Below are positions 16,096 to 22,063 of a stretch of 24,042 nucleotides of DNA, piece by piece. The notes beneath the pieces were generated by a model. It searched no databases. It saw only the letters and a program-made list of their open reading frames with translations, and had not been told where the DNA came from. The stretch comes from Actinomycetes bacterium. Lineage in GTDB: Bacteria > Actinomycetota > Acidimicrobiia > Acidimicrobiales > SZUA-35. The first letter of the stretch is position 1; each line of letters begins with the position of its first letter. The position numbers and the translations under genes were made by a program. Location of the stretch: contig JAAETV010000344.1 in assembly GCA_024227975.1 (NCBI GenBank), positions 1 through 24,042 of the forward strand, written 5' to 3'.

Positions 16096-16899
16096 TCACA
16101 AACCGGCTCCGACCCTGCGCCGTACCAGTTCGAATTGCATGGCGCTCGGAGGAAACCAGTTCGTACTATGCCAGATCGCCCGGTTCTCCGCCGTGTAGCC
16201 GACCTCTTCGAACCGAAGCACGGGGATGGTTGAGTCGAGCTCTGCTCCGGGATAGTCGATCTCCGAGCCAAGCTCGGCCCTCAGTGATGCGAGTTGGAAC
16301 GAGGTGCTGACGCCGACGGAGTGCTCGAGAAAGGTGAACAGCGGTTCTGTCAGGTCGGGGCGCTCCACCACCTCGGCGGCCAGGGTCGGACCGAGAACCG
16401 ATTCGGAAATCGAATTCACGACGTAGATCAGGGGATTCTCGTTGGCCATGAACCGCTTGGCGGCCCGGAAGACGGCCTCCTGAGCACCGATGCCGAGGGC
16501 GTCGGCCACATGGTCGGGGGCAGGCTCGAGCCGAGCATCGTCGAAGACGACATCGACCCTCGAGCCGCTCCGCTCGACCAACACGTTGAAGTCGACGGCC
16601 TCAGCCAGATCGTTGGTCAATCGAGCCCCGATGGCAGCGAAGTTGCCGATGCCGCGCCGCTGCACGACCAGGCCGCGCTGGACCAGGGAACCGATTGCGG
16701 TTCGGACGGTGGCTCGACTCACCCCGAACTCGGCGGCCAGCTCGTATTCGGAGGGGAGCTGGTCGCCAAGGGCAAAATCACCGTCGCGGAGGCGTCGGCT
16801 CAAGATCTCCTCCGTCTGGACCGCCAGGGAGGGTTGCCGCACCGGCCTCGGTCGAGGCTCAGCGCTCAGGCCGTTTGTCCGTTGATCAGCTCTAGCCAT
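16096..16899 (-). CDS. GntR/HutC-family transcriptional regulator (UTRA domain)
   Basis: A 267-residue regulator. The N-terminal winged helix holds LPSEYELAAEFGVSRATVR (48-66), the classic GntR recognition unit; the rest fits a UTRA ligand domain of the HutC subfamily. ATG at 16899 was chosen because GGGGAG lies three bases upstream and a good promoter sits at 16943-16971, on top of the longer frame's start. It heads the transporter operon on the same strand, 94 bases before the BMP gene. It is therefore the likely regulator of purine uptake and perhaps of the lyase/amidohydrolase pair. Ligand unknown. Confidence 0.85.
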   Translation of the reverse strand: MARADQRTNGLSAEPRPRPVRQPSLAVQTEEILSRRLRDGDFALGDQLPSEYELAAEFGVSRATVRTAIGSLVQRGLVVQRRGIGNFAAIGARLTNDLAEAVDFNVLVERSGSRVDVVFDDARLEPAPDHVADALGIGAQEAVFRAAKRFMANENPLIYVVNSISESVLGPTLAAEVVERPDLTEPLFTFLEHSVGVSTSFQLASLRAELGSEIDYPGAELDSTIPVLRFEEVGYTAENRAIWHSTNWFPPSAMQFELVRRRVGAGL

Positions 16900-16942
16900 G
16901 CTCTCCCCGAGGTTCTCCGTTGGACGTCGGATGGCCGCCATC

Positions 16943-16971
16943 AACATAATGACAAGTCTCTCCGCTGGCAA
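16943..16971 (-). promoter_or_regulatory. Candidate sigma70-type promoter for the GntR regulator
   Basis: On the minus strand TTGCCA (16971-16966) and TATGTT (16948-16943) are 17 bases apart, matching the consensus at five and four of six positions. Predicted transcription starts about 35-40 bases before the ATG at 16899. Confidence 0.45.
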
Positions 16972-16984
16972 GCACCTCTTTCGT

Positions 16985-17008
16985 GGCTACTACCCCTGGT
17001 CAGTAGCC
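16985..17008. promoter_or_regulatory. Candidate operator between gntR-type gene and tusA
   Basis: GGCTACT and AGTAGCC form perfect 7-base arms around ten bases; an inner ACC/GGT pair extends the symmetry with one bulged C. It lies just upstream of the regulator's -35 and about 95 bases ahead of tusA, so it could serve either divergent unit. Confidence 0.35.
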
Positions 17009-17102
17009 GTCCTCTATCACCACGGCACCCGATCGATGCCCAAGGCTTGACGATTGAGACGAAGCCATGATGACATTAGCGGACACGAATATAGGAGAAG
17101 CT

Positions 17103-17339
17103 ATGTCGGATGCGGCTGATCAGGTGCTCGACTGCACGGGCTTGGCTTGCCCGCTGCCCATCGTCAAGACAGCCAAGGCCATCAAGACCATCGAGGTCGG
17201 CCAGGTTCTAGAGCTGCTGGCGACCGATCCCGGCGTGGAACCTGACATGAATGCCTGGGCTCGCCGCACCAAGAACGAGCTCCTGAAGATCGAGAAGGAC
17301 GGCGACGTGTTCCATGTCTTCATCCGCCGGGCTCGCTGA
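17103..17339 (+). CDS. tusA: TusA-family sulfur carrier protein
   Basis: A 78-residue TusA/SirA-family protein that carries sulfane sulfur as a cysteine persulfide. The motif CPLP with Cys16 is the persulfide site, preceded by DCTGLA as in the family. ATG at 17103 was preferred over upstream ATGs because AGGAGA sits five bases in front and the protein then has normal length. The DsrE-family gene follows after five bases. In sulfur oxidisers TusA delivers sulfur to Dsr or sHdr enzymes; the company of DsrE2 and lipoyl carriers supports such a role here rather than tRNA thiolation. Confidence 0.88.
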   Translation: MSDAADQVLDCTGLACPLPIVKTAKAIKTIEVGQVLELLATDPGVEPDMNAWARRTKNELLKIEKDGDVFHVFIRRAR

Positions 17340-17344
17340 TCACG

Positions 17345-17728
17345 ATGTGGACCGACGACGGCGAAGGAAAGGTTCTCTACGTACAGACTCACGGTGTCGA
17401 CGACCCGGGTCGATCAGCAACACCGTTCTTCCTCGCGGCCTCGGCCGCGGCCATGGACTGTGAGGTCGCCATCTACTTCACGATGTACGGCCCACAGCTA
17501 CTCCAGCGTGATGTTGTCGACAACCTGGGGCCAAAGGGTGAGGCCGGCCAACCCCTTCGCTACTTCATCGACCAGGCAACCGACCTCGGAGTTCGGCTGC
17601 TGATCTGCCAGCCATCTCTCGACCTGAACGACCTGGCGATCGACCAATTGATCGAGGGTGTCGAGATGATCGGTGGTGCCGCCTTCAACGATCTCGCCAT
17701 CGAGGCTGACGCCGTAATCTCGTTCTGA
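17345..17728 (+). CDS. DsrE/DsrF-like sulfurtransferase-family protein
   Basis: A 127-residue protein with the DsrE/F-like fold. It has a beta strand and small-residue helix at the start (FFLAASAAAMDCEVAIYF, 28-45) and Cys88 in LLICQPS at the usual active-cysteine place. The ending GGAAFNDLAIEADAVISF is typical of the family. Such proteins accept or hand on sulfane sulfur, usually with TusA. It lies five bases after tusA and surely shares its transcript. Whether it belongs to the DsrE, DsrF or DsrE3 subgroup cannot be settled by eye. Confidence 0.8.
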   Translation: MWTDDGEGKVLYVQTHGVDDPGRSATPFFLAASAAAMDCEVAIYFTMYGPQLLQRDVVDNLGPKGEAGQPLRYFIDQATDLGVRLLICQPSLDLNDLAIDQLIEGVEMIGGAAFNDLAIEADAVISF

Positions 17729-17740
17729 ACGGTCGGCAAA

Positions 17741-17768
17741 CCCAGACCTGGCGTGACCACGTTCTGGG
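17741..17768. terminator. Hairpin after the tusA-dsrE pair
   Basis: CCCAGA (17741-17746) pairs with TCTGGG (17763-17768), with a nested CGTG-AC-CACG inside, starting 13 bases past the DsrE-family stop. No T-run follows, so it could equally be an operator for the downstream ArsR gene or a processing hairpin. Confidence 0.25.
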
Positions 17769-17834
17769 CTCGCGGCAACGACACCCGTCGCTGCGGCGTG
17801 ATGCATGCTCGATCGGCTGACACTTGTAGGCTAG

Positions 17835-18176
17835 ATGCAGATGGCCCGAGTCATAGACGAAGCTCTTCGGCAGGAGCTCGACGAGCTGGTTGCCAACATG
17901 TGCAAAGCGCTGAATGATCCAAAGCGCCTCCTCGTCCTCTACGCGCTCGCTGACGGCCCTCACACCGTGAGTGAGCTTTGTGAGATCCTCGATGCGCCAC
18001 AGTCGAACACGTCGCAGCATCTCGCTGTCTTGCGGAACGCAGGAATGGTGGAAACCGAGCGGAATGGCAACAGTGTCATCTACTCCCTGCGCCATCCGAA
18101 AGTAGTCGCCATCGTCGATGACTTGCGTGGCATCATGACCGACGAGCTCGATCGTCGGCGAGCAGTCTCCGCCTGA
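17835..18176 (+). CDS. ArsR-family transcriptional regulator
   Basis: A 113-residue winged-helix repressor with the ArsR recognition unit at about 44-74 (HTVSELCEILDAPQSNTSQH, then LAVLRNAGMVE). The classic metal-site pair CVC of arsenic sensors is absent; cysteines are at 23 and 49. Location next to tusA, dsrE and lipoyl-carrier genes resembles the sulfane-sulfur-responsive ArsR regulators of sulfur-oxidation loci. A thiol-based sulfur sensor is therefore the best guess, although the cysteine positions are unusual. No strong ribosome-binding site precedes the ATG; a second in-frame ATG is two codons in, and leaderless translation is possible. Confidence 0.82.
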   Translation: MQMARVIDEALRQELDELVANMCKALNDPKRLLVLYALADGPHTVSELCEILDAPQSNTSQHLAVLRNAGMVETERNGNSVIYSLRHPKVVAIVDDLRGIMTDELDRRRAVSA

Positions 18177-18192
18177 GCAGTCACCGTCTGAG
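18163..18192. repeat. 15-bp tandem duplication across the ArsR stop
   Basis: CAGTCTCCGCCTGAG and CAGTCACCGTCTGAG are adjacent and differ at two bases; the first copy contains the arsR stop codon. Same unit length as the duplication at 3761-3790. Confidence 0.8.
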
Positions 18193-18234
18193 CGGTCGCT
18201 GCCCCCGTTTCTCCAGCTGCCTCCCCTTCAGGGG

Positions 18235-18774
18235 CTAGATGAACATCTGGATGTCAGCGCTGGCGGCCATATCGATGAAGTTTGCCGCCCCACAGACGGG
18301 CTCCAGACCACCGATGAAGTCCTCCTCGCTGAGGCCGTACAGATCCATCGTCATCTGACAGGGGTGGAGGCGGACACCCATGTCCTGGGCCATCTCCATC
18401 AGCTCCGCCGGGCTGGCGACTCCATGCTCCTTGGCCAGACTCTTGATCATGGAAGTCCCCATACCTCCCATATGCATCTTGCCCAGGGTCAGATTCTCGG
18501 CCCCACCCTTGTCCATGAAGCTCTCGCCTCGCTGCTTCCAGTTGCTACCAGTGATGCGCTTGTCTGGCTTCTGCAACGCCCGCAGCCCCCAGAAGGTGAA
18601 GAAGATGTCGACCTCCAGGCCGGATGCGGCCGCCGTCGTGGCCAGGATCATGACTGGCCACACCCGATCGAGGTCGGAACTCCAACAGACAAGGACCATC
18701 CGCTTTGGTTCCTCGTCGACGTCAGTCTCCTCAACATCAGTGGTGCTCTCGGAAGAAACGTCGAGATCGGCCAT
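18235..18774 (-). CDS. dsrE2: DsrE2-type sulfur-transfer protein
   Basis: A 179-residue DsrE/DsrF/DrsH-like protein of the DsrE2 type. An acidic N-terminal tail (1-25) leads into the fold. Motifs are VCWSSDLDRVWP with Cys30, FFTFWGL (58-64), the CQMTMDLYG block with Cys139 as likely sulfur-carrying residue, and Cys161 before the final helix. DsrE2 proteins pass sulfane sulfur and are regularly encoded with TusA in sulfur oxidisers; many are membrane-anchored, but no convincing membrane helix is seen here. AAGGGGGG lies before the ATG. It is the last gene of the lipoyl/ETF operon, 71 bases after the second lipoyl carrier, and converges on arsR. Confidence 0.82.
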   Translation of the reverse strand: MADLDVSSESTTDVEETDVDEEPKRMVLVCWSSDLDRVWPVMILATTAAASGLEVDIFFTFWGLRALQKPDKRITGSNWKQRGESFMDKGGAENLTLGKMHMGGMGTSMIKSLAKEHGVASPAELMEMAQDMGVRLHPCQMTMDLYGLSEEDFIGGLEPVCGAANFIDMAASADIQMFI

Positions 18775-18807
18775 CGAAACCCCCCTTGGGTCTTGTGTTA
18801 CGTGCTC

Positions 18808-18819
18808 ATATTGTCATAT
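18808..18819. promoter_or_regulatory. AT-rich inverted repeat upstream of dsrE2
   Basis: ATAT-TGTC-ATAT in an unusually AT-rich spot of the 71-base gap between the second lipoyl carrier and dsrE2. ArsR-family regulators often bind short AT-rich palindromes, so this may be a site of the nearby ArsR protein and give dsrE2 its own control. Confidence 0.25.
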
Positions 18820-18845
18820 CCGGATGTACCCCGTCATCTGCCGCC

Positions 18846-19310
18846 CTAGTCCTCGCACCGGAAGCAGTGGATTTCGTTCTCTTCGATGAACTGGCGGTAA
18901 GGCTCGAAGGCAGAGGCGCCGTCGACCAATGCTCCGAGCTCGGTGTCGAGAGCGGATGGCCTGATGCGTACGAGCCACCCCTCTCCGTAGGGATCTCGAT
19001 TGGCGATAGCGATATCGGTCGCGAACGCCAGTTCGTTGTTGGCCACGATGGCCCCAGACAGCGGGGCCCGTACCGGGCCGACCCACTTGGCGCTCTCGAC
19101 GATGGCCAGGCCCCGATCGCGACGGATTTCTCGGCCCACCCGCTTCCATGTCACCGCCACGAACCGGCCGCACATCGTCTGGCTGACGTCCGTCATCCCG
19201 ATGACCGCCTCCTCGCCCTCGAGGCGGACCCAGACGTTGCGTTCGATGTCGTAGAGCAGGTCCTCGGGAATGGCGCAGCCATACCAACTCGGGACCGTAT
19301 CCGGCTCCAC
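18846..19310 (-). CDS. lbpA: GcvH-like lipoyl carrier protein (LbpA type), second copy
   Basis: A 154-residue H-protein-like lipoyl domain. Lys75 in VESAKWVGPV is the lipoyl-lysine; the Trp after it and an N-terminal GC-IPEDLLY with Cys12 are features of LbpA carriers in sulfur oxidation rather than of glycine-cleavage H protein. The C-terminus ends HCFRCED with Cys149 and Cys152, a CxxC pair the first copy lacks. GTG start, two bases past the stop of the first copy, with GAGGAG in front. It probably carries sulfur-substituted lipoyl intermediates for an sHdr-like enzyme; that is inferred from family and neighbours. Confidence 0.82.
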   Translation of the reverse strand: MEPDTVPSWYGCAIPEDLLYDIERNVWVRLEGEEAVIGMTDVSQTMCGRFVAVTWKRVGREIRRDRGLAIVESAKWVGPVRAPLSGAIVANNELAFATDIAIANRDPYGEGWLVRIRPSALDTELGALVDGASAFEPYRQFIEENEIHCFRCED

Positions 19311-19312
19311 CG

Positions 19313-19753
19313 TTACTCCTCACCGCAGTCGATGCCTTCGGCTTCGAGGAACTGCTCGTAGGCGGCAACGCCCTCAGCTCCAGTGACGAGCTCAGCCGAG
19401 TCGGTGTCCCAGTCGTTGGCCCGCAGCCGAGCGACCCAACCCTCACCGTAGGGATCCCCATTCATGATGGGAGGGTGGTCGACGACGGCCTGATTGACCT
19501 CCACCACCTCGCCCGCGATCGGGCTGGGGACGGGTCCAACCCACTTGCTGCTCTCGACTGTGGCCACGCTCCTCCCCTTCTTGATCTGTTTCCCGGGAGC
19601 CTTGGCCGTGACGGACAGGAACGTCTTGGCCAGGTGCTGAGCCACGTCGGTCATGCCGATGGTGACCAGGTCGCCGTCGTAGCTGAGCCAGACATGCTTC
19701 TCGACCAAATAATAGAGATCGTCGGGGATGTTGCAATTACGTACTTGACTCAC
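19313..19753 (-). CDS. lbpA: GcvH-like lipoyl carrier protein (LbpA type), first copy
   Basis: A 146-residue lipoyl-domain protein with Lys70 in VESSKWVGPV as the attachment site, Cys7 in the N-terminal RNCNIPDDLYY, and a lone C-terminal Cys143. It is clearly a paralogue of the following gene: both share the IPxDLxY start, the IGMTDV strand, KWVGPV and DPYGEGW. GTG start with GAGGAG six bases in front. No glycine-cleavage P or T gene is present, and the company of ETF, TusA and DsrE2 argues for a carrier in sHdr-type sulfur oxidation. Confidence 0.84.
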   Translation of the reverse strand: MSQVRNCNIPDDLYYLVEKHVWLSYDGDLVTIGMTDVAQHLAKTFLSVTAKAPGKQIKKGRSVATVESSKWVGPVPSPIAGEVVEVNQAVVDHPPIMNGDPYGEGWVARLRANDWDTDSAELVTGAEGVAAYEQFLEAEGIDCGEE

Positions 19754-19886
19754 AGGAATCTCCTCTGGACCGTGGGTGGTGGACGACGACCTCGGTCTCG
19801 GTCAGTGGCTTGGGATCGAGGTGCTCGCCCATATGGGCGTGGAGCTGGCGCGGGGTTGCAGTGACGTCACACCATGGGCGCTTCAT
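19737..19886 (-). CDS. Candidate 49-residue small protein, translationally coupled
   Basis: ATG overlaps the stop of the membrane oxidoreductase gene as TGATG. The 49-codon frame (MKRPWCDVTATPRQLHAHMG at the start) runs to a TAA 17 bases inside the first lipoyl-carrier gene. It fills the otherwise empty 132-base gap in an operon whose other genes are packed tightly, the main reason to take it seriously. Composition is polar and histidine-rich, with two cysteines and no membrane segment. No family recognised; it may be chance. Confidence 0.3.
   Translation of the reverse strand: MKRPWCDVTATPRQLHAHMGEHLDPKPLTETEVVVHHPRSRGDSCESST
19826..19839. promoter_or_regulatory. Perfect 14-bp palindrome in the intra-operon gap
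   Basis: CGCCCATATGGGCG is fully self-complementary and lies 73 bases upstream of the first lipoyl-carrier start. It could be a regulator site that gives the lipoyl carriers separate control, but may be chance in the candidate small gene. Confidence 0.3.
19861..19870. promoter_or_regulatory. Perfect 10-bp palindrome in the intra-operon gap
   Basis: GTGACGTCAC is fully self-complementary and lies 21 bases from the 14-bp palindrome in the same gap. Two perfect palindromes in 132 bases is more than expected, though a 10-bp one alone is weak evidence. Confidence 0.22.
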
Positions 19887-22063
19887 CACGACCCCGACTC
19901 CTCCCCCAATGATGTGGCCGCGACCGGTTCCGTTTCGATGGCGTCGGCAACGAGCTGGATCATGTCGACCACAGCAATCTGATCGTCGTGCCCGGTCGTC
20001 TTGGCCGCATCACTGAACATCGTGAAGTCCTTGGGGCAGGCCACGACGAAGGCATCGATGCCCAGCTCGGCCGCTTCCTGGATCCGGTTCTCGCTCGGCC
20101 GCTCGACCAGGGTGGAATCATCCATCCAGATCCTCCCGCCACCGGCCCCACAACAGAACGAGCTCTCCCGATTGCGTGGCATCTCGATCAGCTCACAACC
20201 GATGGCGGCGAGGACGTGGCGGGGGGCATCGGTGAGCTGGTTGTATCGAGCGAGGTAGCAGGGATCATGGTAGGTAACGCGCCGTCGCAACGGGGCGGGC
20301 TTCAACTGGCCTGACTGGAGAAGATCGGCCAAGACCTCCGTGTAGTGTCTCACCGGCTTGTCCAGCCCATGGGCTGGATACTCGTTGCGCAGGGTGTTGA
20401 GGGTGTGGGGGTCGGTGGTGACGATCTCGTCGTACTGGGCCCCGGCCAAGGCCTCCAGGTTCTGCTCGACGAGCATGTCGAACAAGCCCTCCTCCCCCAC
20501 CCGACGAACGTCGTTGCCCGCATTGCGCTCACCCTCGTATAGGAGGCCGAAGTCGACGCCGGCGTTGTGAAGGATGTTGGCGAAGGTCCGGGACGAGTCC
20601 TGCAACCGGTCGTCGAAGGAGGCGAAGTCACCGACGAACCAGAGATAGCGAACGGACTCCTTGCGAGCATCAGGAATCTTGAAGTCGAGACCCTTGGTCC
20701 AGCGGGCTCGTTGCCGGGCCGACTTCCCGAAGGAATTGCCCTTCTGGGCGATGTTCTGCAGGGCGTCCTGCAGGGTCGGCTCCATCTCACCCTCTTCCAC
20801 CAGCGAGCGGCGGAGCTCGACGATGGTTGGTACCTGCTCGATGCCTACCGGGCAGGCCGCGACACAGGCCATGCAGGTAGTGCAGGACCAGAGGGTGTCG
20901 GAACCGATGACCTGGCCAACAAGCACGCCGTTGGCTGACAGTGGGCCGGTTTCGGTTGGCCGCTGCTCATGGTCGAGCAGGCTGTAGCTGCCACCTCTCG
21001 ACTCGGCCCACTGGCGGAGATCCAGTATCAGGTCACGGGGCGACAGGGGGGCACCGGCCCCATGAGCAGGGCAGACGACGTGGCACCGTCCGCATTTGGT
21101 GCAGGAGTCGAAGTCGAGCAGCTCCTTCCAGGTGAAATCTTCCACGGTCCGGTAGCCGAGATGGGCAGCACCAGCAACCGGGGCCGGCAACGACCTCGAC
21201 GAGGTCGCATCGTGAGCGACGAGGTTCACCGCGTCGGTCAGCATGTGCATGGCCTTGGAATAGGGGATGTAGGCCACGAACCCGAGGGCCAGCAAGGTAT
21301 GAACCCACCAGAATCCGGTGCGCACGGTGTCGCTGGCCGACGCCTCGATCCCGATCCCGCTGATGAGTCGGGCCAGGACCCAGCCCACCGGTGACCACAC
21401 CTCGAAGTCGGGGAAGTCACTGGCCCGGATACGGAAGCCCTCGTGTAGGAACCCGGTCACCAACACCAGACCGAGGAGGGCGACGAATAGCTGGTCGCCT
21501 CGGTGGTACTGGTGGCGGGAATAGCCGCCTTCGGGTTGCTCGGCCCGCTCGTAGTCGAGTTTGGGGAGCTTGAACCTGGCCCGTCGGAGCGCCATGAACC
21601 CCAAGGCAAACACGGTTGCTAGGCCCATCGTGTCAAGCACCGTTGAGTAGCCCTGGTAGAAGGCACCCTTGAAGAAGCTCTGTTCCTCACCCAGTTGGCG
21701 GGTAGCGATCTTCACGATGTCCTCGTCGATCGTGAGGATCACGGTCCCGATGAAGAGGGTGATGAAGCCCCAGAAGAGCAAGAAGTGAGCAGCACCGGCC
21801 GAGCGATCGCCCCGGGCCACCGTCGAGTTCGAGGCGACGACCCCCAGTCGGTTGAGGGACTCCCACCAGCCGAGCCGTTCTGCCGGCCGGCCCCGGCGGT
21901 ACTTGGCGATCCGCCGCCACCAGCCCCAGACGAAGGCCCCGATCGCCAACGCTGTCAGCCCGTAGAACACCACCTTGCCACCAGTACCGACCCCCTCGAA
22001 GATCTCGCGGGTCCCGGCCTCGACGGCCGTGGTTGCAGTGGTGGACACGACGGCGGCGATCAC
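19886..22063 (-). CDS. Membrane FeS/CCG oxidoreductase, ETF:menaquinone oxidoreductase (EMO/EtfD) type
   Basis: A 725-residue inner-membrane protein. Five or so hydrophobic segments (about 33-49, 92-111, 146-160, 191-208, 251-268) form a NarI-like part, with histidines 93, 207, 255 and 273 as possible b-heme ligands. Two 4Fe-4S motifs follow: Cys321/324/327/331 and Cys394/397/400/404. Then come two CCG domains. The first (about 472-565) has lost its cysteines, reading GDF, RNAGND and DPHT where relatives have GC, CTGD and CPHC. The second keeps Cys602, Cys637/638 and Cys676 but has Asp679 for the last Cys. GTG start overlaps the etfA stop (GTGA). Such enzymes pass electrons from ETF to menaquinone. 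Confidence 0.82.
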   Translation of the reverse strand: MIAAVVSTTATTAVEAGTREIFEGVGTGGKVVFYGLTALAIGAFVWGWWRRIAKYRRGRPAERLGWWESLNRLGVVASNSTVARGDRSAGAAHFLLFWGFITLFIGTVILTIDEDIVKIATRQLGEEQSFFKGAFYQGYSTVLDTMGLATVFALGFMALRRARFKLPKLDYERAEQPEGGYSRHQYHRGDQLFVALLGLVLVTGFLHEGFRIRASDFPDFEVWSPVGWVLARLISGIGIEASASDTVRTGFWWVHTLLALGFVAYIPYSKAMHMLTDAVNLVAHDATSSRSLPAPVAGAAHLGYRTVEDFTWKELLDFDSCTKCGRCHVVCPAHGAGAPLSPRDLILDLRQWAESRGGSYSLLDHEQRPTETGPLSANGVLVGQVIGSDTLWSCTTCMACVAACPVGIEQVPTIVELRRSLVEEGEMEPTLQDALQNIAQKGNSFGKSARQRARWTKGLDFKIPDARKESVRYLWFVGDFASFDDRLQDSSRTFANILHNAGVDFGLLYEGERNAGNDVRRVGEEGLFDMLVEQNLEALAGAQYDEIVTTDPHTLNTLRNEYPAHGLDKPVRHYTEVLADLLQSGQLKPAPLRRRVTYHDPCYLARYNQLTDAPRHVLAAIGCELIEMPRNRESSFCCGAGGGRIWMDDSTLVERPSENRIQEAAELGIDAFVVACPKDFTMFSDAAKTTGHDDQIAVVDMIQLVADAIETEPVAATSLGEESGS

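Noticed and set aside
16002..16271. N-terminal extension of the BMP protein
   Set aside because: It would overlap the regulator gene and hide the signal peptide; the GTG at 16001 has a good ribosome-binding site and lipobox.
16900..16971. N-terminal extension of the GntR regulator
   Set aside because: The candidate -35/-10 boxes lie in this stretch, and the ATG at 16899 has its own ribosome-binding site.
18223..18234. CCCC-TTCA-GGGG hairpin as terminator between arsR and dsrE2
   Set aside because: Stem of only four pairs, no T-run, and it touches the dsrE2 stop codon.
18846..19753. Glycine-cleavage H proteins
   Set aside because: No gcvT or gcvP nearby, a Trp after the lipoyl-lysine, N-terminal cysteines and sulfur-transfer neighbours favour LbpA-type carriers.
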